From: Candidatus Baldrarchaeota archaeon
GTDB taxonomy: Archaea; Asgardarchaeota; Baldrarchaeia; Baldrarchaeales; DXJG01
Direction of reading: 5' to 3'
Assembly: GCA_030587435.1 (NCBI GenBank)
Contig: JAUQZC010000095.1
Coordinates: forward strand, 1-15,236
DNA length: 15,236 nt
Position 1 is the first letter of the stretch, and each line of letters opens with the position of its first letter. The position numbers and the translations under genes are program-made. This document shows positions 5,496-14,503 of the stretch, one piece after another. The notes under the pieces were generated by a model. That model was given only the letters and a program-made list of their open reading frames with translations. It did not search any database and was not told where the DNA came from.

Positions 5496-7646
5496 CTACT
5501 GGGTCTCAGATGTTTCTTCTACACTTTCAGGCGTTATTTCGAAAATTTCTTTGACTAGTTGTTCTGTGCCTTTAAATTCATCTTGATCTCCACTCCACTG
5601 TTTAAGTACTTCGCCGTATTGTTCTTGGAAGCGTTTTACAAATTCTCTTAGTCTCATACGTAGCTCTGGAGTTTCTCTGTTTGCCAAAAGAGTAACGAAA
5701 AATCCATCTCCATACTCTATCATGAGAACAACGTCACCGTGGTCAATGGCTTGCAAATATTGCTGGCTGCTGGTTGTTTCTTTTACGAAGCTTGTTATAG
5801 CTGAAAGCATACCTGAAATCAACAAAGGTTCAACTTTAACTTCGCCAAAAGACTGGCTGTAAAGAGCTATACCATCGGTGTTCACAATATATATGCCCTC
5901 TATTACAGATGCTGGGGTAACTATCTTAAACTCGACGTCATAAATATCGATGATGTAATTTTCGTAGAGATATCGGAGAATCTTCTTTAATTTCTCTTCC
6001 GGTATACCTAGCTTTTCTTTTAGTTCTTGGAAAGTATATGTTTTCGTCTTAAAGAACTCGACAATCTGTTTAAGGTCCTCTGGAACTTTGTCCTCAAATA
6101 CTTTCGCTATTTTCAACTTTATCAATGAGTTAGGAGTAATACGGTCAGGTTCAGGTTCGCAAATATATTTTATTTGATGTCCAGCCTCAACGTCGGTAAA
6201 CTGTACAAGTTTACCAAATTTCAAGTAAACTAGAACGGTAAAGACTAGAAGTGTTGCTAAAAGCTTAAGGAGTAACATGGGTATAACGATAAACTGATTT
6301 GTTGTTAACGGTAAATAGGCGAACCTCAGAACCAAGATATTAAGGGAACCTATATTTAAACTTGAAAATACAGCTGTAGTCCAAGCTTTAGAAGCTCCAC
6401 GTTGCAAAAGAAAGTAATCGGTAATCATCTTAAATATGCCTACATATACACCGGCTACAAAAAACTTAACTTTAAGCGTGCTTCTAAAAACATAAATAAG
6501 CCATAATATAATCGCTATTTCAAAAAATCTCTGCAAAGAACCCAGAGAGATAAAAATATTTAAACTGTTCAAAGCTTCCAAGTAGGGGCTTTTGTACAAA
6601 GAACACGTATTCATAAGTTCATCTAAGTTAACATTTATGCGCATCCAATAAGACATTATTAGGATTCCTGTATATAATAGAGAAATCAGAGCAGTTAATG
6701 CACCAACTAAAATACCTAGACCAGCAGTTCTTAAATCAAATATTCTTTGAAACTTGTTTTCAGCTCTTATGAAAGCTAAAATTTTGGCAAAAATGTATAC
6801 GGATGCTGGTTCCATTATTTTAAAGAAAGAGAGAAAAACAATGGTTATTGCAACATAATATAGCGCGAAATATATGAAAAGATATTCAATCCCCCTGTAA
6901 ATCTGTACGAAAAGTATAAGGCTTACGGATGAAAGCACAATACTTATAGATAAGAGATTGTTGAAGGTGTTTCTCCTAATAGTTTCACCTACAAACCTAT
7001 TTCCATGATAGACACGAGATGTATAGAGAAGGTTTACTGCCACTATGAAAGATAAAAGAAAAAGCATGTAAATTTCAAGCACCCAGCCTAGCCAGGTGCT
7101 TCCAACTACGTGCGGATCTAACTCAAGCTGCAACAATTTTAGTAATGTTATTAGGAAATATAGGGAAACTGGTAGAAGAGCTATTAAAAGCTTTAAAACC
7201 TCTTTTTCTTCTTCCCATCCCACCAATTTTTTAGGTTTCAAGTCGATCCAAAACGTTACTTCCTTTATTCCCTTCCTTTTAACAACATATAGCAGGATTA
7301 GAACACCTATTAGAGGCGCAAGGAAGAAAACAAACGGGAACATGAAAATTAAATAGGTAATTGTAAGGGTGAAAGAATACATTGTTAAAGAACCAATATA
7401 AACTGCAAGCGGTTTCAAAGCAGATTTTGAAAGGTTTGGAGAGGAATAAACTGGATTAGGTTGAACCCCGAGTAAATAGAAAACTATACTTGAACCAACA
7501 CAGTATATTAGCCAAAAGGCGGTAAAAGCTATTCCCGCTCGCAACGCAATTTCCCTAAAACGTGTATACCTCATTATAAAGACGATTAAAGCTACTAAAA
7601 TATTGGGCAAAAGAATTAAAGCAGCTGAAATTAACAGTTCATTCAT
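5496..7646 (-). CDS. Polytopic membrane protein with winged-helix-like and longin/roadblock-like tail
   Basis: The product has 716 aa. The ATG at 7644-7646 is supported by GAGGG about 9 nt upstream. Residues 1-480 are hydrophobic, with roughly a dozen membrane helices (for example 6-25, 40-60, 86-123, 153-173, 188-208, 230-248, 311-333, 370-387 and 453-475). Residues 500-716 are soluble. Residues 520-570 (EDLKQIVEFF...FQELKEKLGIPEEKLKKILRYLYENYII) fit a winged-helix DNA- or protein-binding fold. Residues 580-705 (IEGIYIVNTDGIALYSQSFG, then LLISGMLSAITSFVKE) match the pattern of archaeal longin/roadblock-like domains, which in other proteins partner small GTPases or regulators. The C-terminus is acidic. 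The membrane part resembles no transporter I can name. It is divergent from the giant surface gene. A signalling role is inference only. Confidence 0.85.
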   Translation of the reverse strand: MNELLISAALILLPNILVALIVFIMRYTRFREIALRAGIAFTAFWLIYCVGSSIVFYLLGVQPNPVYSSPNLSKSALKPLAVYIGSLTMYSFTLTITYLIFMFPFVFFLAPLIGVLILLYVVKRKGIKEVTFWIDLKPKKLVGWEEEKEVLKLLIALLPVSLYFLITLLKLLQLELDPHVVGSTWLGWVLEIYMLFLLSFIVAVNLLYTSRVYHGNRFVGETIRRNTFNNLLSISIVLSSVSLILFVQIYRGIEYLFIYFALYYVAITIVFLSFFKIMEPASVYIFAKILAFIRAENKFQRIFDLRTAGLGILVGALTALISLLYTGILIMSYWMRINVNLDELMNTCSLYKSPYLEALNSLNIFISLGSLQRFFEIAIILWLIYVFRSTLKVKFFVAGVYVGIFKMITDYFLLQRGASKAWTTAVFSSLNIGSLNILVLRFAYLPLTTNQFIVIPMLLLKLLATLLVFTVLVYLKFGKLVQFTDVEAGHQIKYICEPEPDRITPNSLIKLKIAKVFEDKVPEDLKQIVEFFKTKTYTFQELKEKLGIPEEKLKKILRYLYENYIIDIYDVEFKIVTPASVIEGIYIVNTDGIALYSQSFGEVKVEPLLISGMLSAITSFVKETTSSQQYLQAIDHGDVVLMIEYGDGFFVTLLANRETPELRMRLREFVKRFQEQYGEVLKQWSGDQDEFKGTEQLVKEIFEITPESVEETSETQ

Positions 7647-7705
7647 TCCTTTTCCCTCAACTTACTCCTACTTAAGATTAACATCTTCAGAGTTCCTGAA
7701 AGAGG

Positions 7706-7712
7706 TTAAATA
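7706..7712 (-). promoter_or_regulatory. Possible TATA box for the 716-aa membrane gene
   Basis: The minus strand reads TATTTAA, about 60 nt before the ATG. With archaeal spacing this would give a leader of about 35-40 nt. The AT-rich background makes other placements possible. Confidence 0.33.
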
Positions 7713-7770
7713 GGATTTCATAATTTGACTACGAATTTTATTTCGTATCGCTGACAGTAATATTGTTGTT

Positions 7771-7794
7771 AATGTTGTAATAAATGTTATAATA
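7771..7794. repeat. Tandem 12-bp repeat in the divergent promoter region
   Basis: AATGTTGTAATA is directly followed by AATGTTATAATA, two copies differing at one base, in the 374-nt gap between the divergent genes. A second pair of direct 8-mers (GATGTATT at 7874-7881 and 7888-7895) lies nearer the giant gene. They could be operator sites for a dimeric regulator, or chance in AT-rich DNA. The rest of the gap (7647-8020) shows no coding sequence. Confidence 0.35.
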
Positions 7795-7916
7795 AAGTTT
7801 CGATTTCATAGTTATACTATCGGGTGTACATTTTATATTGTCATTAGGCATTAAGCTTCGCATTGAGTATGTAGATGTATTTGTTGTGATGTATTACAAA
7901 TTTTACGCCGCAAAGA

Positions 7917-7924
7917 TTTATATA
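7917..7924 (+). promoter_or_regulatory. Probable TATA box for the giant surface protein
   Basis: TTTATATA, preceded by a purine-rich AAAGA stretch as expected for a BRE element, lies about 97 nt before the gene. Transcription should start near 7948, leaving an untranslated leader of roughly 70 nt. It is the best TATA match in the window. Confidence 0.6.
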
Positions 7925-8011
7925 CAGATTTTTAACATGAGTATCCAAAGGACGCAATTTTATAGTAGTAGAAAATACAACAAAATGTAATAGCAAGTAT
8001 TACGACATATT

Positions 8012-8016
8012 GGAGG
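8012..8016 (+). promoter_or_regulatory. Ribosome binding site of the giant gene
   Basis: GGAGG ends 4 nt before the ATG at 8021 and 7 nt before the ATG at 8024. The second ATG has the more usual spacing, so the real start may be residue 2. The protein is otherwise the same. Confidence 0.65.
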
Positions 8017-8020
8017 AAAA

Positions 8021-11000
8021 ATGATGGATATTATGAAAAAAAGTGGTTTAAAGACTTTTTTCGCAGTGCTACTCTGCGTAGTGATAGTTCTATCAAGTAT
8101 CAACTTAAGTTCAGCTATGATACCGAAACAAGAAGAAAGCCCAATACTATTAGTAGACTATTATGCTGAAGGAAAACCACTGGAAGTATTTAATTGGACG
8201 GAAATTGAAAACGGACTCGAAATCGTCTTCAAAAACAGTTCAAAAGACAGCGAAACCATAGACCTGCTAATCTATGTTACTGTTGACGGTGTAAAAGATT
8301 TGCAAGAACTTGATCTACGCATTGATGGCGGCGCAATAATTGACTCCATGAGAATAGATCTATGCGATGAAACATTTAACGTTTTAAGCAACTATGATTC
8401 AAGAAGCATAGGTGCAGATAGAGCAACCGTAAGCGTGGATGGCGAAGATATAGCTTCTCAAGTATCAGAGGTTGGAGCGAGCTGCATAAAATTCACAGTA
8501 ACGATTAGAGACTGGTCTGCAGACACAGAACACCACTTTGTTGTGGCAGTGGGAGGAGCAGAAGGACCACCGCCAGGTGAAGGAGGAGAAGGAACGGAAG
8601 AACCGAACGTATATATACTTTACAACGAGGAACTAGGAGTTCTAACGTTCTTCAACTTCTCGTTCACTGAAGGAGAATTATTCATAACATTTTCAAATGA
8701 AACTGCAGACAGCAGCACTGTGGAGATTCTCATAATTGCTGAACCAAGGGCAGTTGAATTCTTAACAGGATTTAATGCTTCCATAGATAATGGAGCAACA
8801 ATTGAATCTGTATCCATAGACTTTTACGACAACGATTTCAACTTCATTGAACATTATCAAGCTTACGATTTTGGAACCCCAGAATGTTCAGTACCCTTTG
8901 ACTCAAGAGAAGCCATAGGAGCCATGGAAAATGCCAGTGCAGATCTCATAGGATTCAAAATGGTTATAGGGAACTGGGCAGCAGCAACAACGTACACTTT
9001 GCATATTGTACCGTTCTTTAGCGAGCTACTTTATTATGAAACTGAAGATACCATCTATGTCGATCCCTCGGTGGCAAATCTGCCACCAGAAATAAGAGTA
9101 TGGTGGCAACTATACAATGAGACGTGGAACGGAACTTGGACGTACAGGGACATAACATGGGAATTTGGACCCAGAGCACGGTATAAAATCTTCTGTCAAA
9201 ACACAACAACAGGAATTTGGTATCCAGTTACACATGACACATGGATAGAAATAAACGCCCCGGTAAAAGTAAACATAACAATACCAAAACTCCTATTCGA
9301 AAAGGGAACAAAACTCGGACGAATATACATGTCTTGGTACACATGGGGCGTAAACATATCTGCAGATCTATCAATCACATACGATGAATGGGGCCAATGG
9401 TATACTTGGTCGTCAGTTACTAATTACTCAGATCCTTATGGAGGTTATGGAACAGCAGAGTTCTTCACTTTGGATAAAAGTCAAACAACGGTAATTGAAA
9501 CATCAGATGAGTATCTAATCACGATAGTTGGACAGTTTAACAACTTAACGCCAAAAGGAATTTACGATGTTTGGCTGCAAATTTACGACAATGAAAGCAA
9601 CTATTTAAGCGGATGGTCTTCCTATAGCTTGGAAACCGGGGAAAGTCTCTTCCAACGTGTTGCTATCGGCGGACCTTGGAGTGAAGTTGAAGTATATTAC
9701 GACATAATGTACGGAGGCACATATATAGCTGAAATATTGAACACAGAATACGAGTTAATCCATACCATCGGAATAAATCAAACATTCATCATAAGGCTAA
9801 ACATAACTGGAATATCTGATGAAGATTTCTCAAACGCAAGTGTAACAACTCGAATTTGGTCTATTAAAACTTATGTCAATAAGACTGGGTGGCACGATGA
9901 ATATAGAATTTATCATGGCGGCTGGGTTTACAACGAAACCTTAGGCACTTATGTCTGGGATCCAAACGCCACAATAATAACAAGGGAATGGGTATACGGA
10001 ACCTATCTAGAAGAACAATACACATGGTTAGGCAAGAATTTCAACGTAACATACTATGAGTGGAATGAAACAACCGGGGAGTACTATCCCGAACAAGGTG
10101 AATACTGGGCTGAACCAATATTTGTAATATTCTATAATAATACAGACGGTACTTACAGCTGTTTCTTAGCGTATGAGTACTGGGATCAAACACTTAAAGT
10201 AGACGTATGGGGCAACCAGTACATAGAATCTATACGGCACTGGGAGATGGAAGATTTACCGCCGGAACTAAACTTTTACGAACTTATTAACGTGACAAAA
10301 ACAGTAGAAGAAAACAAAATCGTATTAGAGTTCAAAGGAAAGTTCACAGGAAACCCAGGCCAAGATCTATACCTTGACTATTACGTTTACAGCACTAGTT
10401 GCCGCCTTTGGGACAGAGACTCGGAATGGATGATGGAAAATGCGCGTCAAATCTCCGTAGAAAAACCCGTAGTAAAAATAAAAATAAGAGATTCTTCAGG
10501 TAAGACTAACTTCCAGTCTTACTATGTTACCGAACCCAATGACTGGTTTTTAGTAGAGGCAGTGATTGAAGGCGGAAGCACCATAGTATCAGATGTTGAC
10601 GGCATATCTGTTCGATTCAATTCTTGGGACTATTATTGGAACGAAAACGAAACAATATGGATGGAAATTGAAATAATTGCAACTGTAGATCTAAGAGAAG
10701 GCACTGTTGAAACACTAGTTTACAACGTAACCAATAAGGAGGTTTGGGAATACGGTACGTACGAAAGATGGAATGAAACTACTGGCACTTGGGAAGAGGT
10801 TGAAGGCTGGCACTGGGAGCACTACTCCTTCAATCAAAGCTCTGGGGAATGGGTTAATAAATGGCTTGACTGGCGAAGTAAGGACACATTAGTAAACAAA
10901 ACATGTTTAAATGTTTATGGATACAACGCGTTTACGGCTGAAGACGGCGCATATGTTATTCAAGTAAATATGAGCTTCACCGAATATGCCACAGACAGAA

Positions 11001-14000
11001 GGTACAGTTTCTCCGTTAATTTGCTCAACTTAACATATGGTCCAGACTATAGTAAGCCTTGGGGAGAAAATCTTGTAGAAGACTGGCAATACAGCGTTGT
11101 CTATACTTTAAAGAACGGGTCGGTAGAGATTTATGTGCCGACACCTACTGATAGAGACTATGTGGAGACATTAAGTGGTGAGAAGTACCTCGTATTCAAG
11201 AAACCATACATTGTAATAAATGGTAATAAACTTCCGTTAAAAGAAATAAAATACTGGAATGGATACCAATATGAATACAGACTGCTGCAAGAAGAATATG
11301 ATGTAATAACTAGAAGATTCAGATATTACTATACTTTGGAGAATGGAACAAAAATACCGGTATACGAGGGATATCACGCCTTCATATATAACCTAACAGT
11401 ATATAACTCAACTAGCGGAACAAGTTTCAACGTTCTATCATTTTCAAGCTATTCTTGGTGGGATCCATACAGAGAAACCTCGTACATCTACACTATAAAT
11501 GGAAACAAAATATGGTTAGAAAACTGTTGGATCACTGAAAGTAAAAAGGTTGCTACAATTAAGCCCTTAGAATTTGCAGGCTACTTCACCCTGATAAACG
11601 GTACTACGTGGATAAATGTTACAAAAGGATGGATAGAATGGGACTACATTAACCTTGCCGACTACATAGTTCTCGAAAACGGAACAAAAATCTACTTAAA
11701 ATACGACGACCAGTATCTTTACCAATATTACTTCGAAAAGAACGGCAAAAGATATTACATTGAGTATCCATCTGAATTTTACATTGGAAACTACTCTGGA
11801 ACAACACTAACCATACCTGGCTGGTTCAGAAGAACATGGTATTACACTCTAATCGGTGAAGAAAAAGTTGAACTCCCATATGAAGGCGTAAGTTACGAAT
11901 ATGAATGGATTAGTATCTGGGATCTGGAAAGTCCAAAGAGTCGAGGCGGAGTCGTTCCAGAGGACGAATATGCATATGTAAACGGAACACTTTATCTAAT
12001 CCACTACTACTCGAATACAGCTTATCAAGGCTACATAGTTCTCGATGGTAAAATAGTAAATGTAACCAAAGATAGTGGAAAATGCACAAATATTGCTGGA
12101 AAAGACGTTTGGAACATCGGTCGAATAGGTTTCAAAATGTTTCTAGGCAACTTAACAAATCAAGGCTCATACGACAGAGAAAACCTATTGGAACTACAAG
12201 TCAAATCGTTTAGCTACAACGGGTTCAACGGTACAATTACGTTGTTTAACAATACAGTTTTGAATATGTACCACAAATATAGAGTCGTATTCTATGAAAT
12301 AAAGGTAAATGGAACAACATATTACACGGTAAACTATGAACCTCACTGGTACTGGGTGAACAAAAGCGGAATTATTGATAGCGGTTATGCCTTCTATCTG
12401 CTTAACGGTTCAAAGCTGAAAGTTAGATATTGGGAAGATTACGAATTCGTAGGAATAGTTATAGTGGAATTGGGTGATTACAGCTACACTAGACCAGAAA
12501 CCTTTACGTGGAACGGTGAAACTTATAACACTACAGTGTACACCGAGGATATGATGTACGACTTGCTTTACGAATATTGGTGCGTTAACGTTTCAGGGGT
12601 CTTTTATGATATAATTGACGCTGATTATGTCTTGAGACCATATGGAGAAGTTCCGCCAAGATTCTACCTTGATTTATGCAAATACCAAGACAAATTTGCT
12701 ATATACAATGTTACAATTAAAGGAACAGAATACACATTGTATCCAACTGTTGCTTGGAAAAAAGAGGTCATACTCACATGGGGTCACCCTGTAGGCTGGC
12801 ACTTAGAGGAGTTCCCATGGGACAAAGTATCTTACCGTAAAGATGTCTGGGACGTCATTGTCGGCTCTCCTGATTGGGGTCTATGGGGCTACAGGAAATG
12901 GACAATAGATCCAGACACAGGAGCGATTGACTTAGACGGAGATTTAAGCACAACTGACGACCAGTTCTATGTTAAAAGAGTCTACTTTAGTGAATCAGGC
13001 TGGAACCAAACATACCAGGGCCTTGACGTTCACATAGAATATGATCCGAACCCTGTAATTCCAGGTGACGAGTTGTATTTCGATGCTTGGATGGGAATAG
13101 CAACTAGTACATATTGGAACAGATGGAATGAAACATACTATTGGTATTACACTAATATGACACCCGTCTCGGCTGAAACAATGGCAATGATAAATGAAAC
13201 CCTTTGGGACACGGAGAGAAATTGTCCCAAACCCGGCTACTGGGAAATTGCAAGAATGGCAAGGAACATGACTTGGGAAGACTATATTGAAAAAGCTAGA
13301 AGAGAGGGCTGGGACTGGGTAAAAGAGGAAGTTAGCTGGTCCTGGCTTTGGTTTGGATTCCAGCAATCATACTGGGTTTCAGCCGGCGAAAACGAAACAT
13401 TCAGATCTTACCATGTGAATCTAAGGTATGAATATGCCGGTATGTTCATCTACAACGATACTGATGGAGACACGATAATGGACGAAGAAGAGGCAACTCA
13501 TTACTTCATACCTCACGCAATAGGCAACGTAACATTTGTTACACCTGGCGAAGCCTTCGGCATCTACAATGAAACCGGAACATTAGTGCTTCCAGTCAAT
13601 GAAAGCATCGAGTTCGGTGTCTCATACTTGGACATTAATGGTACTATGTTCCCATTTGGTAGAAGCTACTATGCATGGTATGGTGAAGATGTCTACGGCA
13701 CAGATCTAAAAACATTCCAAGCGCGCCCAGTTGACGCATCTGTTGACGAACTTTCGTTTAAGTTACACTTCTACGTGGAGAACTCAACAGAAACAAACAG
13801 TACAGAAGCACACATAAAAATAGATCAACACGTAGGAGACTGGAACCTAGATTTACCATCAGGTATAGCTGTCTTAGAAAACCTAAGCTTATCACTAAAC
13901 TATTACATCTATGCGGAGACCAGCGGAACTTGGGAAGTAGTAAGTGAAGATGGAACACCAATAACTCCTGAGCAAATAGTGGAAGCTTCAAGAATCTCAC

Positions 14001-14482
14001 TTGACACTGCTGGACTAAAGTTCGCCGAGGTAAACATGGGTGACACTTATCTTTGGGGTGGAAACTTAAGTATGGTTTGCAATGTCTCAACTCACACAGT
14101 GCCATTAAGCACCTTTGTTGAAACATATACTGGCTATGAATCTGAAACAAGCGTTGGTGGTTGGACATTCCAAAGCACAATGTACTTCTTAAGCGTAGGA
14201 TTCCCGAAGTGGGGCGGACACTTCGTCTACGAAGACCCTGAGGTAGTAGTATACTCAGGCAAAGAGAAGAAAACAATTGTAAGTTCACTAGCAGAGTTCT
14301 TGGCTGGATGGATACCAACAATAGGCAGACCAGGAGAAGAAGAGGAGCCACCGGAAAAATTCCCATTAATGTACATTGCGATAATAGTTGCTGTAGTGGC
14401 AGTCGGCGTAGCTTTCGTAATCATACGAAAAAGAAAACAGGCAGTAATTGTAGAGAGCCTAGCTGAACCAATAAAACAATAA
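8021..14482 (+). CDS. Giant secreted, membrane-anchored surface protein (S-layer or adhesin-like)
   Basis: The product has 2153 aa. A signal peptide is clear: KK near the N-terminus, hydrophobic core FFAVLLCVVIVL and a probable cut after SSA (residue 32). Residues 41-179 and 197-332 are two copies of one beta domain, separated by a Pro/Gly/Glu linker. The long middle (about 340-1700) is rich in Tyr, Trp, Asn and Thr, with several dozen N-x-S/T sequons and WNETTG-type and NGT-type hairpin motifs. DPDTGAIDLDGDL (1630-1642) and DTDGDTIMDEEE (1813-1824) look like calcium-binding loops, the second with acidic residues at positions 1, 3, 5, 9 and 12. An acidic proline stalk (EEEEPPEKFP) precedes a membrane helix (2116-2135) and the basic tail RKRK. 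So the bulk lies outside the cell, anchored at the C-terminus and probably glycosylated. No enzymatic motif is seen. It may be an S-layer, adhesin or binding protein. Confidence 0.9.
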   Translation: MMDIMKKSGLKTFFAVLLCVVIVLSSINLSSAMIPKQEESPILLVDYYAEGKPLEVFNWTEIENGLEIVFKNSSKDSETIDLLIYVTVDGVKDLQELDLRIDGGAIIDSMRIDLCDETFNVLSNYDSRSIGADRATVSVDGEDIASQVSEVGASCIKFTVTIRDWSADTEHHFVVAVGGAEGPPPGEGGEGTEEPNVYILYNEELGVLTFFNFSFTEGELFITFSNETADSSTVEILIIAEPRAVEFLTGFNASIDNGATIESVSIDFYDNDFNFIEHYQAYDFGTPECSVPFDSREAIGAMENASADLIGFKMVIGNWAAATTYTLHIVPFFSELLYYETEDTIYVDPSVANLPPEIRVWWQLYNETWNGTWTYRDITWEFGPRARYKIFCQNTTTGIWYPVTHDTWIEINAPVKVNITIPKLLFEKGTKLGRIYMSWYTWGVNISADLSITYDEWGQWYTWSSVTNYSDPYGGYGTAEFFTLDKSQTTVIETSDEYLITIVGQFNNLTPKGIYDVWLQIYDNESNYLSGWSSYSLETGESLFQRVAIGGPWSEVEVYYDIMYGGTYIAEILNTEYELIHTIGINQTFIIRLNITGISDEDFSNASVTTRIWSIKTYVNKTGWHDEYRIYHGGWVYNETLGTYVWDPNATIITREWVYGTYLEEQYTWLGKNFNVTYYEWNETTGEYYPEQGEYWAEPIFVIFYNNTDGTYSCFLAYEYWDQTLKVDVWGNQYIESIRHWEMEDLPPELNFYELINVTKTVEENKIVLEFKGKFTGNPGQDLYLDYYVYSTSCRLWDRDSEWMMENARQISVEKPVVKIKIRDSSGKTNFQSYYVTEPNDWFLVEAVIEGGSTIVSDVDGISVRFNSWDYYWNENETIWMEIEIIATVDLREGTVETLVYNVTNKEVWEYGTYERWNETTGTWEEVEGWHWEHYSFNQSSGEWVNKWLDWRSKDTLVNKTCLNVYGYNAFTAEDGAYVIQVNMSFTEYATDRRYSFSVNLLNLTYGPDYSKPWGENLVEDWQYSVVYTLKNGSVEIYVPTPTDRDYVETLSGEKYLVFKKPYIVINGNKLPLKEIKYWNGYQYEYRLLQEEYDVITRRFRYYYTLENGTKIPVYEGYHAFIYNLTVYNSTSGTSFNVLSFSSYSWWDPYRETSYIYTINGNKIWLENCWITESKKVATIKPLEFAGYFTLINGTTWINVTKGWIEWDYINLADYIVLENGTKIYLKYDDQYLYQYYFEKNGKRYYIEYPSEFYIGNYSGTTLTIPGWFRRTWYYTLIGEEKVELPYEGVSYEYEWISIWDLESPKSRGGVVPEDEYAYVNGTLYLIHYYSNTAYQGYIVLDGKIVNVTKDSGKCTNIAGKDVWNIGRIGFKMFLGNLTNQGSYDRENLLELQVKSFSYNGFNGTITLFNNTVLNMYHKYRVVFYEIKVNGTTYYTVNYEPHWYWVNKSGIIDSGYAFYLLNGSKLKVRYWEDYEFVGIVIVELGDYSYTRPETFTWNGETYNTTVYTEDMMYDLLYEYWCVNVSGVFYDIIDADYVLRPYGEVPPRFYLDLCKYQDKFAIYNVTIKGTEYTLYPTVAWKKEVILTWGHPVGWHLEEFPWDKVSYRKDVWDVIVGSPDWGLWGYRKWTIDPDTGAIDLDGDLSTTDDQFYVKRVYFSESGWNQTYQGLDVHIEYDPNPVIPGDELYFDAWMGIATSTYWNRWNETYYWYYTNMTPVSAETMAMINETLWDTERNCPKPGYWEIARMARNMTWEDYIEKARREGWDWVKEEVSWSWLWFGFQQSYWVSAGENETFRSYHVNLRYEYAGMFIYNDTDGDTIMDEEEATHYFIPHAIGNVTFVTPGEAFGIYNETGTLVLPVNESIEFGVSYLDINGTMFPFGRSYYAWYGEDVYGTDLKTFQARPVDASVDELSFKLHFYVENSTETNSTEAHIKIDQHVGDWNLDLPSGIAVLENLSLSLNYYIYAETSGTWEVVSEDGTPITPEQIVEASRISLDTAGLKFAEVNMGDTYLWGGNLSMVCNVSTHTVPLSTFVETYTGYESETSVGGWTFQSTMYFLSVGFPKWGGHFVYEDPEVVVYSGKEKKTIVSSLAEFLAGWIPTIGRPGEEEEPPEKFPLMYIAIIVAVVAVGVAFVIIRKRKQAVIVESLAEPIKQ
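8141..9016 (+). repeat. Duplicated N-terminal domain within the giant protein
   Basis: The first copy (8141-8557) and second copy (8609-9016) encode parallel segments: ENGLEIVFKNSSKDSETIDL with TEGELFITFSNETADSSTVE; DLRIDGGAIIDSMRIDLCD with NASIDNGATIESVSIDFYD; SCIKFTVTIRDWSADTEHHF with DLIGFKMVIGNWAAATTYTL. They are clearly homologous at protein level but diverged in DNA, so the duplication is old. The fold is likely an all-beta sandwich. Confidence 0.8.
11102..12730 (+). repeat. Array of Tyr-rich NGT hairpin repeats within the giant protein
   Basis: About ten irregular copies of Y-x-L-x-N-G-(T/S/N)-K-(I/L)-x-x-x-Y-like units occur in residues 1028-1570. Examples are TLENGTKIPVYEGY, IVLENGTKIYLKYDD, YTINGNKIWLEN, YLLNGSKLKVRYW and VLDGKIVNVTK. 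Each looks like a beta hairpin with a glycine turn and a potential N-glycan on the turn Asn. Spacing varies from about 60 to 370 nt, so this is a structural repeat and not a recent tandem duplication. Confidence 0.55.
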
Positions 14483-14487
14483 TTCAA

Positions 14488-14503
14488 TCTTTTTATTTAT
14501 TTT
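14488..14503 (+). terminator. T-rich terminator of the giant gene
   Basis: The 19-nt gap between the convergent stop codons is almost entirely T-rich (CTTTTTATTTATTTT). This is the usual archaeal intrinsic termination signal on the plus strand. It overlaps the stop codon of the opposing gene. Confidence 0.5.

Noticed and set aside
11102..12730. CRISPR-like or DNA-level tandem repeat
   Set aside because: The repeats are similar only at protein level with irregular spacing, and lie inside a long open reading frame.
13758..14366. 202-aa minus-strand frame inside the giant gene
   Set aside because: Leucine/serine-rich mirror of the well-supported plus-strand gene; no ribosome binding site or recognisable domain.
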